Source: Azospirillum brasilense
GTDB taxonomy: Bacteria > Pseudomonadota > Alphaproteobacteria > Azospirillales > Azospirillaceae
DNA: 64,000 nt
Assembly: GCF_001315015.1 (NCBI RefSeq)
Contig: NZ_CP012914.1
Location: 1,550,001 to 1,614,000 of the forward strand
Reading direction: 5' to 3'
The position numbers and the translations under genes were made by a program. The notes below the pieces were generated by a model. The model saw only the letters and a program-made list of their open reading frames with translations, did no database searches and was not told the DNA's origin. The stretch's first letter is position 1. The number at the start of each line of letters is the position of its first letter. Positions 1 through 9,277 of this stretch are shown piece after piece.

Positions 1-71
<71 letters not shown>

Positions 72-82
72 GGGGAGCCCCG

Positions 83-388
83 ATGAAACCCGGTGAAATC
101 ATCCCCGCCGCGGGCGAGATCGAACTCAACGCCGGCCGCGACACGGTGGAGCTGGACGTCGCCAACGCCGGCGACCGCCCGATCCAGGTCGGCTCGCACT
201 ATCACTTCGCCGAGACGAACGGGGCGCTTACCTTCGATCGCGAAAAGGCGCGCGGCTTCCGGCTGGACATCCCCGCCGGGACGGCGGTGCGCTTCGAGCC
301 GGGGCAGACACGCCGCGTGCGGCTGGTCGCCTACGCCGGCAACCGCGTGGTCATCGGCTTCAACGGCAAGGTCAACGGCAGCCTGTAA
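83..388 (+). CDS. ureB: urease beta subunit
   Basis: A 101-residue protein, the usual length for a separate UreB. It opens with [19 protein letters not shown], has the conserved [12 protein letters not shown] stretch near residues 47-58, and ends with [10 protein letters not shown]. UreB packs against UreC in the (UreABC)3 assembly and carries no nickel ligands. The ATG at 83 is preceded by a good ribosome site (aggggagc), 11 bases after ureA, so the genes are co-transcribed. A gap of 26 bases separates it from ureC. Confidence 0.97.
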   Translation: MKPGEIIPAAGEIELNAGRDTVELDVANAGDRPIQVGSHYHFAETNGALTFDREKARGFRLDIPAGTAVRFEPGQTRRVRLVAYAGNRVVIGFNGKVNGSL

Positions 389-414
389 AGGGCGCCAGCG
401 GAGGGCATCAGACA

Positions 415-2124
415 ATGGCGCATCGCATCGACCGGGCCGAATACGCGGCTCTCTACGGCCCCACCGTGGGCGACCGTGTCCGGCTGGCCGACACCGACCT
501 GATCGTGGAGGTCGAGAGGGACCACACCGTCTACGGCGAGGAGGTCAAGTTCGGTGGCGGCAAGGTGATCCGCGACGGCATGGGGCAGGCCCAGACCTCG
601 CGCCAGGGCGGCGCCGTGGACACCGTCATCACCAACGCGCTGATCATCGACCATTGGGGCATCGTCAAGGCTGACATCGGCATCATCGGCGGGCGCATCG
701 CCGGCATCGGCAAGGCCGGCAACCCGGACGTCCAGCCGGGCGTGACCATCGTCGTCGGGCCGGGGACCGAGGTCATCGCGGGCGAGGGCAAGATCGTCAC
801 CGCCGGCGGCATCGACGCCCACATCCACTTCATCTGTCCGCAGCAGGTCGACGAGGCGCTGAACAGCGGCGTCACCACCATGCTGGGCGGCGGCACCGGC
901 CCGGCGGCGGGCACGTCGGCCACCACCTGCACGCCGGGGCCGTGGCACATGGCCCGCATGCTCCAGGCGGCCGAGGGGCTGCCGATCAACCTCGGCTTCT
1001 TCGGCAAGGGCAACGCCAGCCGTCCCGACGCGCTGATCGAGCAGATCGCCGCCGGGGCCTGCGGCATGAAGCTGCACGAGGACTGGGGCACCACCCCCGC
1101 CGCCATCGACACCTGCCTGACGGTGGCGGAGGAGACGGACATTCAGGTGGCGATCCACACCGACACGCTGAACGAGTCGGGCTTCGTGGAGAACACCATC
1201 GCCGCCTTCAAGGGCCGCAACATCCATGCCTTCCACACCGAGGGGGCGGGCGGCGGCCACGCGCCGGACATCATCAAGGTGGCCGGCCTGCCCAACGTGC
1301 TGCCCAGCTCCACCAACCCGACGCGGCCCTTCACGGTGAACACGGTGGACGAGCATCTCGACATGCTCATGGTCTGCCACCACCTGTCGCCCCGCATTCC
1401 GGAGGACGTGGCCTTCGCCGAAAGCCGCATCCGGCGCGAGACCATCGCGGCGGAGGACATCCTGCACGACCTCGGCGTCTTCTCGATGCTGAGCTCGGAC
1501 AGCCAAGCCATGGGCCGGGTCGGCGAGGTGATCATCCGTACCTGGCAGACCGCGCACAAGATGAAGGTCCAGCGCGGGCGTCTGGCCGAGGAGACGGGCG
1601 AGAACGACAACTTCCGCGTCAAGCGCTACGTCGCCAAATACACCATCAACCCGGCCCTGTCGCACGGCATCGCCCATGTCGTCGGCTCGGTCGAGGTCGG
1701 CAAGCTGGCCGATCTGGTCGTCTGGTCGCCGGCCTTCTTCGGCGTGAAGCCGGACATGGTGCTGAAGGCCGGGACCATCGCGGCGGCGCTGATGGGCGAC
1801 CCCAACGCCTCCATCCCGACGCCACAGCCGGTGCATTACCGCCCGATGTTCGGCGCCTACGGCCGCGCGATGCAGGCCAGTTCCCTGACCTTCGTCAGCA
1901 AGCTGTCGCTGGAGAACGAGGCGCTGCGCTCGCTCGGCCTGCGGCGCGAGCTGGTGGCGGTGACGGGCGTGCGGGCCATCGGCAAGAAGCAGATGATCCA
2001 CAACGATTCCACACCCCACATCGAGGTCGATCCGGAAACCTACGAGGTGCGCGCCGACGGCCAGCTCCTGACCTGCGAGCCGGCGGACGTGCTGCCCATG
2101 GCGCAGCGGTACTTCCTGTTCTGA
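415..2124 (+). CDS. ureC: urease alpha (catalytic) subunit
   Basis: The 569-residue catalytic subunit. All nickel-site residues sit where the family expects them: His136 and His138 in DAHIHFICP, the carbamylated Lys219 in GMKLHEDWG, His248 in [10 protein letters not shown], His274 in [10 protein letters not shown] and Asp362 in LSSDSQAMG. The mobile-flap Cys321 and adjacent His322/His323 are in MVCHHLSP. The enzyme should therefore be active once UreE, F and G (and UreD, presumably upstream of the window) load nickel. It is the third gene of a plus-strand operon, and the next gene begins directly at its stop codon. Confidence 0.98.
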   Translation: MAHRIDRAEYAALYGPTVGDRVRLADTDLIVEVERDHTVYGEEVKFGGGKVIRDGMGQAQTSRQGGAVDTVITNALIIDHWGIVKADIGIIGGRIAGIGKAGNPDVQPGVTIVVGPGTEVIAGEGKIVTAGGIDAHIHFICPQQVDEALNSGVTTMLGGGTGPAAGTSATTCTPGPWHMARMLQAAEGLPINLGFFGKGNASRPDALIEQIAAGACGMKLHEDWGTTPAAIDTCLTVAEETDIQVAIHTDTLNESGFVENTIAAFKGRNIHAFHTEGAGGGHAPDIIKVAGLPNVLPSSTNPTRPFTVNTVDEHLDMLMVCHHLSPRIPEDVAFAESRIRRETIAAEDILHDLGVFSMLSSDSQAMGRVGEVIIRTWQTAHKMKVQRGRLAEETGENDNFRVKRYVAKYTINPALSHGIAHVVGSVEVGKLADLVVWSPAFFGVKPDMVLKAGTIAAALMGDPNASIPTPQPVHYRPMFGAYGRAMQASSLTFVSKLSLENEALRSLGLRRELVAVTGVRAIGKKQMIHNDSTPHIEVDPETYEVRADGQLLTCEPADVLPMAQRYFLF

Positions 2125-2994
2125 GTGTGGGGTGACGGGTTCGTGATTGGTGTCTTCGATTCCGGGCATGGCGGTCTGACGGTGCTGCGCGCACTGGTGG
2201 CCGCCGCTCCCGGGCGTCCCTTCGTCTATCTCGGCGACCATGCCGCCGCTCCCTATGGTCCGCGCAGCGAAGAGGACATCTACCGCCTGACGGTCCAAGG
2301 GGTGGAACGGCTGTTCGCTCAGGGCTGCGGGCTGGTCGTCCTGGCCTGCAACACGGCGGCGGCGGTGGCCCTGCGGCGGATGCAGCGGACGTGGCTGCCC
2401 GTGGCCCATCCGGGCCGCAACGTGCTGGGCGTCCTGGTGCCGATGGTCGAGGCGATCACCCGCGTGCCCTGGATGCAGGACGGCCCCGCCGCCGACTGGC
2501 GCCCGGAGCCGCGGACGGTCGGCGTCTTCGCCACCCCGGCCACCGTCGCGTCGGGCTCCTTCCCGCGCGAGATCGGCAAGCGCGCGCCCGACGTCCAGGT
2601 GGTGCAGCAGGCCTGCCCGGACCTCGTCCCGCTGATCGAGCGGGGGGCGGGAGACGCGGAATTAGCTCCGGCGGTACGCGGCTATGTGCGGGCGCTGCTG
2701 GCGCAGTTGGATGGACGCCCGCTGGACGCGGCGGTGCTCGGCTGCACCCATTACCCGCTGGTCGCGCATCTGTTCGCGGAGGCGCTGCCGCCGGGGGTGG
2801 AGGTGCTGTGCCAGCCCAGTCTGGTCGCCCGCTCGCTGGACAACTACCTGGAGCGCCACCCCGAATACGTCCCCGCTGCGGGCGAGGCGGCGGGGAGGCT
2901 TCATTTCTTCACCACGGGAGCGGCGGAACCGGTCGGCGCCCTCGCGGGACGTTTCTTCGGCCGGCCCACACCCTTCGAACGGCTTTCTCCATGA
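2125..2994 (+). CDS. murI: glutamate racemase (MurI-type) embedded in the urease operon
   Basis: A racemase of up to 289 residues. The N-terminal [14 protein letters not shown] holds the conserved DSG, and the two catalytic cysteines are in LACNTAAA and LGCTHYPL, so the cofactor-independent Glu/Asp racemase fold looks intact. It would make D-glutamate for peptidoglycan. The longest frame uses a GTG at 2125 immediately after the ureC stop. A GTG at 2143, which gives [11 protein letters not shown], matches family N-termini better. Its stop overlaps the ureE start (ATGA). A glutamate racemase inside a urease operon is not the standard layout; whether it is the only murI of the cell cannot be told from this window. 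Confidence 0.88.
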   Translation: MWGDGFVIGVFDSGHGGLTVLRALVAAAPGRPFVYLGDHAAAPYGPRSEEDIYRLTVQGVERLFAQGCGLVVLACNTAAAVALRRMQRTWLPVAHPGRNVLGVLVPMVEAITRVPWMQDGPAADWRPEPRTVGVFATPATVASGSFPREIGKRAPDVQVVQQACPDLVPLIERGAGDAELAPAVRGYVRALLAQLDGRPLDAAVLGCTHYPLVAHLFAEALPPGVEVLCQPSLVARSLDNYLERHPEYVPAAGEAAGRLHFFTTGAAEPVGALAGRFFGRPTPFERLSP

Positions 2995-3566
2995 CCGACA
3001 CGCTCCGCCGCGCCACCCGAGTCCACGCCCGCGGCCATTGGCCGGCCGAGCGCGAGGCCGGCACGGTGACCCTCGCCTTCGACGACCGCCATCGGCGGCG
3101 CATGGTGATGACGGACGACGCGGGGGCCGACTTCCTGCTGGATCTGCCGCGCGCGGTCGCGCTCGACCACGGAGACGGGCTGGAGCTGGGCGACGGCGCC
3201 TATCTGCGCGTGGTCGCCGCCGACGAGGAGTTGATGGAGGTGCGCTGCGGCGGCGGGACGGAGGGCTTCGCCCGCATCGCCTGGCACCTCGGCAACCGCC
3301 ACCTGCCGGTGCAGATCGTCGGCGAGACCATCCGCCTGCGCCGCGACCATGTGATCGAGGACATGCTGAAGGGGCTGGGTGCCAGCGTCGCCGCCATCCA
3401 CGCGCCGTTCGCGCCGGAGGGCGGGGCCTATTCGGGGCAGGGGCATGGCCACTCGCACGGGCATGGCCATGGGCATGATCACGACCACGATCATTCGCAT
3501 TCCCACAGCCATTCCCATTCCCATTCTCATGGGCACTACCATTCCCACGGTCATTCGCATGACTGA
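2991..3566 (+). CDS. ureE: urease nickel metallochaperone with His-rich tail
   Basis: A 191-residue UreE starting at the ATG that overlaps the preceding TGA by four bases. Residues 1 to about 145 form the peptide- and metal-binding UreE core (for example [14 protein letters not shown]). From about residue 150 the protein turns into a tail in which roughly every second residue is histidine, with Gly, Asp and Ser between. Such tails bind several nickel ions and are known from Klebsiella-type UreE. The encoding DNA (about 3440-3563) is a string of near-identical hexamers and may vary in length between strains. UreE delivers nickel to the UreDFG-apourease complex. Confidence 0.96.
   Translation: MTDTLRRATRVHARGHWPAEREAGTVTLAFDDRHRRRMVMTDDAGADFLLDLPRAVALDHGDGLELGDGAYLRVVAADEELMEVRCGGGTEGFARIAWHLGNRHLPVQIVGETIRLRRDHVIEDMLKGLGASVAAIHAPFAPEGGAYSGQGHGHSHGHGHGHDHDHDHSHSHSHSHSHSHGHYHSHGHSHD
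3440..3563 (+). repeat. low-complexity His-codon hexamer repeats in ureE
   Basis: Tandem imperfect hexamers built on cat-plus-one-codon (cattcc, catggc, catgac variants) encode the histidine-rich UreE tail. Repeats of this kind can expand or contract by slippage in steps that keep the frame. Confidence 0.8.
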
Positions 3567-4358
3567 GGGCGCTTGCCCCCACCCTAACCCTCCCCCGCCT
3601 CGCGAGGGAGGGGACTTGGGCGAGGATAGGCACCCTCTCCCGCGCAGCGGGGGAGGGTCGGGGTGGGGGCCCGTCTCGGCAACCCACCTCACCAAGCTCC
3701 TCGCATGGCTGTCGCCGTCCTTCCCGGTCGGCGGCTTCTCCTACAGCCACGGCATCGAGGCGGCGGTGGAGCAAGGCCTCGTCCGCGACCGCGACACGCT
3801 GGCGCGCTGGATGGACGGCATCCTGCGCCACGGGGCCGGGCGCACCGACGGCATGCTTTTCGTTGCCGCTCACCGCGCCGTGCTGGCCGGCGACGAGGCG
3901 GCCTTCGCCTGGGCGGTCGAGCGCGCCGATGCCATGCGCGCTTCCTCGGAAACCGCCCTGGAGAGCCGCGCGCAGGGGCAGGCCTTCCTCATCGCCGTGC
4001 GCGCCGCCTGGCCGCTGGAGGGGATGGAACGCTGGGACCGGGTGATCGCCGACACCGGCCGCCCGGTCGCTTACGCCGTCGCCGTGGCGCTGGCCGCCGC
4101 GCTGATCGGCGTGCCGGAGGGACCCGCCCTGTCGGCCTATCTGCACGCCGTCGCCGCCAACCTCGTCTCCGCCGGGGTGCGGCTGGTGCCGCTGGGCCAG
4201 ACCGACGGGCAGAAGGCCCTGGCGGCGCTCGATTCCGTGGTGCACTCTGCGGCGGAGGCCGCGCTGACCGCCCCGCTCGACGATCTGGGCAGCCGCGCCA
4301 TGGCCGTCGATTGGACCTCCATGATCCACGAAACCCAATACACGAGGTTGTTCCGCTC

Positions 4359-4362
<4 letters not shown>
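3559..4362 (+). CDS. ureF: urease accessory protein UreF with repeat-derived N-terminus
   Basis: Residues from about 41 on form a normal UreF of about 227 residues, with the [20 protein letters not shown] motif near the start and [10 protein letters not shown] at the end. UreF acts with UreD and UreG in activating apourease and gates UreG GTP hydrolysis. The upstream part of the frame translates a palindromic GC-rich repeat (3575-3670). Start choices are the ATG at 3559, overlapping the ureE stop, or a TTG at 3616 just downstream of a gagggagggg stretch inside the repeat. Neither gives a canonical N-terminus. The 3' end overlaps ureG by four bases. Confidence 0.9.
3575..3670. repeat. palindromic GC-rich repeat element at the ureE/ureF junction
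   Basis: Arms at 3575-3598 and 3647-3670 are inverted repeats of each other, matching at about 22 of 24 positions (left arm begins gcccccaccctaaccctccc). Between them lie a perfect palindrome cctcgcgagg (3598-3607) and a second inner arm (ccctctcccgc, from 3633). This resembles the dispersed intergenic palindromic elements common in alphaproteobacteria. It lies in the reading frame of ureF without a stop codon. Confidence 0.8.
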
Positions 4363-4997
<635 letters not shown>

Positions 4998-5021
4998 CTG
5001 CTTCGCGGAAGAAGCAGGCGC

Positions 5022-5047
5022 GGAACCTCCGTCTTGGCCGTGCTGTT
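5022..5047 (+). promoter_or_regulatory. possible EcfG-type stress promoter
   Basis: GGAACC at 5022-5027 is followed after 16 bases by TGTT, one mismatch from the GGAAC(C)/CGTT boxes used by the alphaproteobacterial general-stress sigma factor EcfG. It lies about 50 bases upstream of the PRC-barrel gene start. This is pattern matching only. Confidence 0.3.
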
Positions 5048-5077
5048 TTCCATGCGTGAGAACCACACGCACGGAAA
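5047..5077. promoter_or_regulatory. inverted repeat upstream of the PRC-barrel gene
   Basis: TTTCC-A-TGCGTG (5047-5058) pairs with CACGCA-C-GGAAA (5066-5077) across a 7-base loop with one mismatch. It lies just before the ribosome site of the next gene, so it is either an operator or a leader hairpin. Confidence 0.5.
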
Positions 5078-5097
5078 CCAAGCCGGAGGCACCCACG

Positions 5098-5970
5098 ATG
5101 AAACGTTTGCTCCTCAGCGCCGCCATGATCGCGGGGGCGCTCGGGCCTTGGCCGGCGCTCGCCGAGACCTGCCCGGAGGGGGTGAACCGGCTGGGCCAGC
5201 GCATCGGCGCGCTGGAGGCCGCCGGAAACCAGACCCCCGCCTCCATCAGCCCGCAGGAGCTTGGCCAGCTCCGCGCCCTGCGCCAGACCGCCGAGCGCGC
5301 CGGGCAGCGGGGCGGCGAGCCGGCCTGCCAGACCATCCTGGGCGAGGCCGACGCGCTGCTGCGCTCGGTCGAGCATCCGCGCGTGGTCGCCGCCGACGAT
5401 CTGTCGAAGGCCAAGCTGCACAACGCCAGCGGCGAGGAGATGGGCTCCATTTCCGAACTGGTGGTCGATCCCAACACCGGGCGCGTCGCCTACGCCGTGG
5501 TCGAGGCCGGCGGTTTCCTGGGGCTGGGCGAACGCAATTTCCCGGTTCCCTGGGCATTGGTCCAGCCGGCGCAGGCCGGTGACGGCTATGTCCTGAACGT
5601 GACCAAGGACCGGCTGACCGCGGCGCCCCAGTTCACCCGCTCCAACCGCCCGGACATGTCGGACCGGCAATGGGCGGTGGCGCTCCACACCTATTACGGA
5701 GTCCAGCCCTATTGGATGCGCGACGGTGCGGCCCTCGCCGCGGTTGGTATGCCGGAGGGTGGTGCTGCGGGATCGCCGCAGCTTCAGTCGGAGGTGCAAC
5801 GCCTGTCGCAGGAGGTGGACCGGCTGAACCGCGAGCTGTCGCAGGCCCGCACGCTGGCCGATACCGCCCGCAAGCCCGACGGGACGGCGCAGCCGGGCTC
5901 ATCCGGTTCGACTGGCGCTGAACCGGCGCCGGGCCAGGGCGGGTCCACGCCGCCCGCTCCGCAGCAGTGA
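5098..5970 (+). CDS. exported PRC-barrel domain protein
   Basis: A 290-residue protein with a cleavable signal peptide (MKRLLLSAAMIAGALGPWPALA, cut near residue 22). Residues about 103-150 form a PRC-barrel domain (LHNASGEEMGSISELVVDPN and the following GLGERNFPVPWAL). A short coiled-coil-like segment (VQRLSQEVDRLNRELSQAR, about 236-254) and a Gly/Pro/Ser-rich tail follow. PRC-barrels are small beta domains often seen in alphaproteobacterial envelope and stress proteins. The precise role is unknown. A good ribosome site (ggaggc) precedes the ATG. The next gene starts 43 bases downstream and may be co-transcribed. Confidence 0.85.
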   Translation: MKRLLLSAAMIAGALGPWPALAETCPEGVNRLGQRIGALEAAGNQTPASISPQELGQLRALRQTAERAGQRGGEPACQTILGEADALLRSVEHPRVVAADDLSKAKLHNASGEEMGSISELVVDPNTGRVAYAVVEAGGFLGLGERNFPVPWALVQPAQAGDGYVLNVTKDRLTAAPQFTRSNRPDMSDRQWAVALHTYYGVQPYWMRDGAALAAVGMPEGGAAGSPQLQSEVQRLSQEVDRLNRELSQARTLADTARKPDGTAQPGSSGSTGAEPAPGQGGSTPPAPQQ

Positions 5971-6013
5971 CCCCCGAAGCAGTGACTGTAGAAAAAGATC
6001 GAGGAGAGCAGCG

Positions 6014-6433
6014 ATGGCGATGACGAGCCAAAAGGGCATGGGCAGCCGCGACGCGGCCCTGCCGGACGATCTCGAACGCATGATCAACGTCGGGCACACC
6101 GAACGCCTGGTGTCGCTGGTCGGAGGCGGGCTTCTCGCCGTGCTCGGGCTGCGCCGTCCGACCGTCGGTGGGGCGGCGCTGGCTTTGGCCGGTGGCGCCC
6201 TGGTCGCCCGCGGTCTGACCGGCTATTGCCCGGCCAAGGCGATGATGGAGGACTTGGGCGGCCATCACGGGGCGGGCACCCCTGCCGAGGATGTGGATCA
6301 GGGTGTCCACCGGTACTCCCGCCATCCCGGCGACATCTACGATGACGCCGACGAGAAGGAGAAGGTGGACGAGGCGTCGATGGAATCTTTCCCGGCCAGC
6401 GATCCGCCGTCCTTCACGCCCGGCGCCGTTTGA
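6014..6433 (+). CDS. YgaP-like transmembrane domain (DUF2892) protein with DEAS-SFPASDPP tail
   Basis: A 139-residue protein. Residues about 28-75 form the hydrophobic hairpin of the YgaP-like/DUF2892 domain (INVGHTERLVSLVGGGLL, GYCPAK). The acidic tail ends with DEASMESFPASDPPSF, a short linear motif that recurs at the C-termini of many unrelated small proteobacterial proteins and whose function is, to my knowledge, not established. The start has a good Shine-Dalgarno (gaggagag). Location beside an exported PRC-barrel protein suggests an envelope or stress role. A strong terminator follows. Confidence 0.82.
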   Translation: MAMTSQKGMGSRDAALPDDLERMINVGHTERLVSLVGGGLLAVLGLRRPTVGGAALALAGGALVARGLTGYCPAKAMMEDLGGHHGAGTPAEDVDQGVHRYSRHPGDIYDDADEKEKVDEASMESFPASDPPSFTPGAV

Positions 6434-6466
6434 TCGTGTGCGGTTCCATAGAAGCCGATTCTACGA

Positions 6467-6500
6467 AAAGGCCCCTCCGAAAGGTGGGGCCTTTGTTTTT
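6467..6500 (+). terminator. intrinsic terminator
   Basis: The stem aaaggcccc/ggggccttt (6467-6475 and 6486-6494) has a 10-base loop and is followed by a T-rich tail. It ends the PRC-barrel/DUF2892 transcript. Confidence 0.9.
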
Positions 6501-6735
6501 GTTGCGGTCCTCGGTATGGATACGCAAGAAAGAGGTATGGATTACCGCTGCGGACTTCGCGTCTTCGCTGTGTGAAGGCTGTGTTACGGATAAACAAAGC
6601 GATAATGTCGGATATATTGCGACTTTAACAAGTTGCCTATGACCTTCGATTGCATTATGGTGCGTTGCACAATTCGAGTGATCCGATCTGGCGCACTCTG
6701 AATCCGGCCACTTTGCAATCCGGGAAAGCCAGCCT
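6501..6735 (+). promoter_or_regulatory. upstream region of the enoyl reductase gene
   Basis: A lower-GC stretch of about 235 bases with no credible gene. A weak sigma-70-like pair, TTGCGA (6617-6622) and TATGAC (6638-6643) with a 15-base spacer, is the best promoter candidate. I see no clear operator. Confidence 0.3.
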
Positions 6736-7521
6736 ATGACCACGATCATCCCCGCCGCCGCCACTCTTGAAGGCAAGAAGGGCCTCGTGCTCGGCATCGC
6801 CAACGATCAGTCGATCGCGTGGGGCTGCGCCCGCGCCTTCCGCGCTCTGGGCGCGGATCTCGCGGTCAGCTACCTCAACGACAAGGCGAAGCGCTTCGTC
6901 GAGCCACTGGCCCAGCAGCTCGAAGCGGAGATCTTCGAGCCGGTGGACGTCACCGGCGAGGGTGAGCTGAAGGCCATCTTCGAGAAGATCGAGCAGAAGT
7001 GGGGCAAGCTGGACTTTGCGCTGCATTCCATCGCCTTCGCCCCGAAGGACGATCTGCACGGCCGCGTCGTCGATTGCTCGCGCGAAGGCTTCCAGATGGC
7101 GATGGACGTGTCCTGCCACTCCTTCATCCGCATGGCCCGCTACGCGGAGCCGCTGATGAAGGACGGTGGTTCGCTGTTCACCATGTCCTATTTCGGCGCC
7201 AACCGCGTGATCGACAATTACGGCGTCATGGGTCCGGTCAAGGCTGCCCTGGAAGCCAGCGTGCGCTATCTGGCGGCGGAGCTGGGCCCGAAGGGCATTC
7301 GCGTCCACGCCATTTCCCCCGGCCCGATCAAGACCCGCGCCGCCTCCGGCATCGCCCATTTCGATGAGCTGATGGAGAAGGCTGCGGAGCGCGCGCCGGA
7401 GCAGCGCCTCGTCACCATCGAAGAGGTCGGTTACACCACCGCCTTCCTGGCGACGGACGGTGCCAAGGGCATCACCGGCAGCACCACCTACGTGGATTGT
7501 GGCTATTCGATCGTCGGCTGA
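6736..7521 (+). CDS. fabI: NADH-dependent enoyl-ACP reductase (FabI type)
   Basis: A 261-residue SDR-fold enzyme catalysing the last step of each fatty-acid elongation cycle, trans-2-enoyl-ACP to acyl-ACP. The FabI signature is present: a GIANDQSIAWG cofactor loop in place of the usual GxxxGxG (residues 20-30), LHSIAFAP (about 96-103), and the catalytic Tyr162-x6-Lys169 (NYGVMGPVK). Length and motifs match FabI rather than a generic dehydrogenase. It is monocistronic, between two terminators and far from the other fab genes at 60.5-64 kb. Alphaproteobacteria often have two FabI paralogues, so this may not be the only one. Confidence 0.93.
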   Translation: MTTIIPAAATLEGKKGLVLGIANDQSIAWGCARAFRALGADLAVSYLNDKAKRFVEPLAQQLEAEIFEPVDVTGEGELKAIFEKIEQKWGKLDFALHSIAFAPKDDLHGRVVDCSREGFQMAMDVSCHSFIRMARYAEPLMKDGGSLFTMSYFGANRVIDNYGVMGPVKAALEASVRYLAAELGPKGIRVHAISPGPIKTRAASGIAHFDELMEKAAERAPEQRLVTIEEVGYTTAFLATDGAKGITGSTTYVDCGYSIVG

Positions 7522-7587
7522 TCGGACGTTGTTTGACAGGTAAGTTGGGGCGGCCGATCATCGCCTCATCTTCATAAAGTCGATGCG

Positions 7588-7623
7588 AAGGCAGGCGGAA
7601 ACATGACGTTTCCCCTGCCTTTT
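7588..7623 (+). terminator. intrinsic terminator after fabI
   Basis: AAGGCAGG-c-GGAAAC (7588-7602) pairs with GTTTCCCCTGCCTT (7608-7621) around a 5-base loop with a single bulged C. T residues follow. Confidence 0.85.
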
Positions 7624-7882
7624 CGCGTCTTTGTTTTGGTGCGGCAAAATGCCATGTGACGATCGTATGCGTTCGTTTTGTAGAAAATGCGCTCATAATG
7701 CAGGCAAAGGCCGCCGGTTGCGGAGTCGGCGGTAACAAGGGTCGCGGCGTCCGGTATTTACGGTTCCTTGACGGGTTGCGCACCTTCATCTTCAGTTGCG
7801 CAAGTGCGGCGCGCTTCCCTTCAATGCGGTGGCTTTCGGCAGGATTGCCCGGTGGCCGCGGAAGACAGGGTGCGGAGGGTTC
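7624..7882. other. intergenic region, no gene recognised
   Basis: About 260 bases between the fabI terminator and the hemerythrin start. Open frames here have poor codon use and no recognisable domain. It presumably holds the hemerythrin promoter, but I cannot point to convincing boxes. Confidence 0.5.
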
Positions 7883-8293
7883 ATGGGTGTCATTACGTGG
7901 AGGCGGCAGCTCAGCGTCGGCCAGCCGTCCATCGATGAAGATCACAAGCACCTGATCGAGTATCTGAACGAATTGGATGCTGCGCTGAATGCGCGCAGCT
8001 TCATGCCGGTGCGCGTTGCGAAGATCCTTATGAAACTGTTGGAATACACCCAGCAGCACTTCGCCCGAGAAGAGAAGATCATGCAGGCCGTGCATTATCC
8101 GAAATTCGAGGAGCATGTCCGCCAGCATCACGAAGCGGTCCGGACCCTGAGCGAACTGTCCGCGGTCTTCACGCGGGACCCGACCCATCAGAACGCCGAG
8201 CGAATCTACACTTTTACGGCGGATTGGCTGGTCCACCACATCATCATGCAGGATACGCAGTTGACGCCGTATGTGCGGGGTGTCTGGGTCTGA
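7883..8293 (+). CDS. bacteriohemerythrin
   Basis: A 136-residue four-helix hemerythrin that binds O2 reversibly at a di-iron site. The ligand pattern is complete: His21 (DEDHKHL), His59 and Glu63 (HFAREEK), His78 and His82 (EEHVRQHH), and the late His-His...Asp (HHIIMQD). The frame stays open further upstream, but the ATG at 7883, which follows a ggaggg-type ribosome site (gcggaggg), gives the usual hemerythrin N-terminus. Likely roles are oxygen delivery or sensing in a microaerophile. It stands alone in the genome context and its stop overlaps a hairpin. Confidence 0.93.
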   Translation: MGVITWRRQLSVGQPSIDEDHKHLIEYLNELDAALNARSFMPVRVAKILMKLLEYTQQHFAREEKIMQAVHYPKFEEHVRQHHEAVRTLSELSAVFTRDPTHQNAERIYTFTADWLVHHIIMQDTQLTPYVRGVWV

Positions 8294-8325
8294 TACGGAC
8301 GGCGCCTGAAGGCTTCGTCCGTATC
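8292..8325. terminator. hairpin, probable terminator
   Basis: GATACGGACG (8292-8301) pairs perfectly with CGTCCGTATC (8316-8325), with an inner GCC-tgaa-GGC stem. It overlaps the hemerythrin stop codon. The following accctttc is a weak T-tract, so termination may be modest. The minus-strand gene downstream also ends nearby. Confidence 0.6.
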
Positions 8326-8393
8326 ACCCTTTCAATCAATGCTCTCGCATTGATCTGCCGTGTCCGCCCATGGTCTGAGGGCCGGGCAGGGCG

Positions 8394-9218
8394 TTACAGG
8401 AAAGCGCTGCGTCGCCGGCCGGCGGCGTTCTCCCACGCCCACTCGACGACGAGGCTCAGCAGCCGCTCCAGCGTCGGACGGAGCTGACGCGCCGGCTCCT
8501 CGCGGAAGCCGAAGGGAGCCTCCTCATCCATATAGGTGGCCTGTGACAGTTCGAGCTGGATCGAGTGGATGTTGTCGGCGGGGTTGCCGTAACGGCGGGT
8601 GATGAAGCCGCCCTTGAAGCGTCCGTTCTGCACCGAGGAGAAACGCCCGGTCGCGGTGAGCACGTTCATCACCCGGCCGACCAGAGCCGGCGAGGCGCTG
8701 GCCCCTTCCGCCGTGCCCAAGCTGAAGTCCTGAATCTGCCCGTCGAAGAAACGCGGCACGCGCGACCGGATGGAATGGGCGTCGAACAGCACCGCCACGC
8801 CGAAGCGCTCCTTCAGCGCCTGAAGCTCGCCGTTGAGCTGCTCGTGATAGGGGCGCCAATAAGCATCGATCCGCCGCTGCACCTCCGCCGCATCCGGTTC
8901 CTGCCCCGGGCGATAGACCGGTTGATGATCGAAGGTGGTGAGGGGGCAGAGCTCGGTGTTGCTGGTGCCGGGATTGGGAATGGCGCCCTCGGGATCGCGG
9001 TTGAGGTCGATCACATAGCGCGAGAGGAGGGGCTTCAGGAAGCCGATGCCCAGCGCCGGGGCGAAGTGATAGAGGCGGTCGAGATGCCAGTCGGTGTCCG
9101 GCACCGCCAGCGCGGAGTCGGTCATGGTGGTTGCGATGTCCGGCGGCACGACGGTGCCGACATGCGGGATGCTGAGCAGTACAGGGGTTTCCCCCGGCTG
9201 GAAGCGGAACGTCTCCAT
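8394..9218 (-). CDS. N-formylglutamate amidohydrolase family protein
   Basis: A 274-residue protein of the N-formylglutamate deformylase family (HutG-like), which releases formate from N-formyl-L-glutamate at the end of one histidine degradation route. Family features include LLSIPHVGT near the start, DLNRDPEG, LFDAHSIRSRVPRFF and a C-terminal LELSQATYMDE. The ATG at 9218 gives a family-like N-terminus; frame extension to 9311 runs through an inverted repeat and is unlikely to be translated. No other hut gene is visible, so the substrate could be another N-formyl or related amide. Confidence 0.85.
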   Translation of the reverse strand: METFRFQPGETPVLLSIPHVGTVVPPDIATTMTDSALAVPDTDWHLDRLYHFAPALGIGFLKPLLSRYVIDLNRDPEGAIPNPGTSNTELCPLTTFDHQPVYRPGQEPDAAEVQRRIDAYWRPYHEQLNGELQALKERFGVAVLFDAHSIRSRVPRFFDGQIQDFSLGTAEGASASPALVGRVMNVLTATGRFSSVQNGRFKGGFITRRYGNPADNIHSIQLELSQATYMDEEAPFGFREEPARQLRPTLERLLSLVVEWAWENAAGRRRSAFL

Positions 9219-9277
9219 GCCAACACCCCTTGTTTCCTGGCCCGATCCTTCAGGCCATTCGTGTAACAACGGTTTGA

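Noticed and set aside
331..2409. A 692-codon minus-strand open frame opposite ureC
   Set aside because: ureC has every catalytic residue on the plus strand; the antisense frame is His/Arg/Asp-rich and has no recognisable motif.
3575..3670. CRISPR-like or attachment-site reading of the ureE/ureF palindrome
   Set aside because: There is only one unit in the window, no spacers, and no integrase or direct repeats; it fits a dispersed palindromic element.
6501..6735. Possible short gene between the DUF2892 terminator and fabI
   Set aside because: Frames are short, AT-rich and lack ribosome sites; better explained as promoter region.
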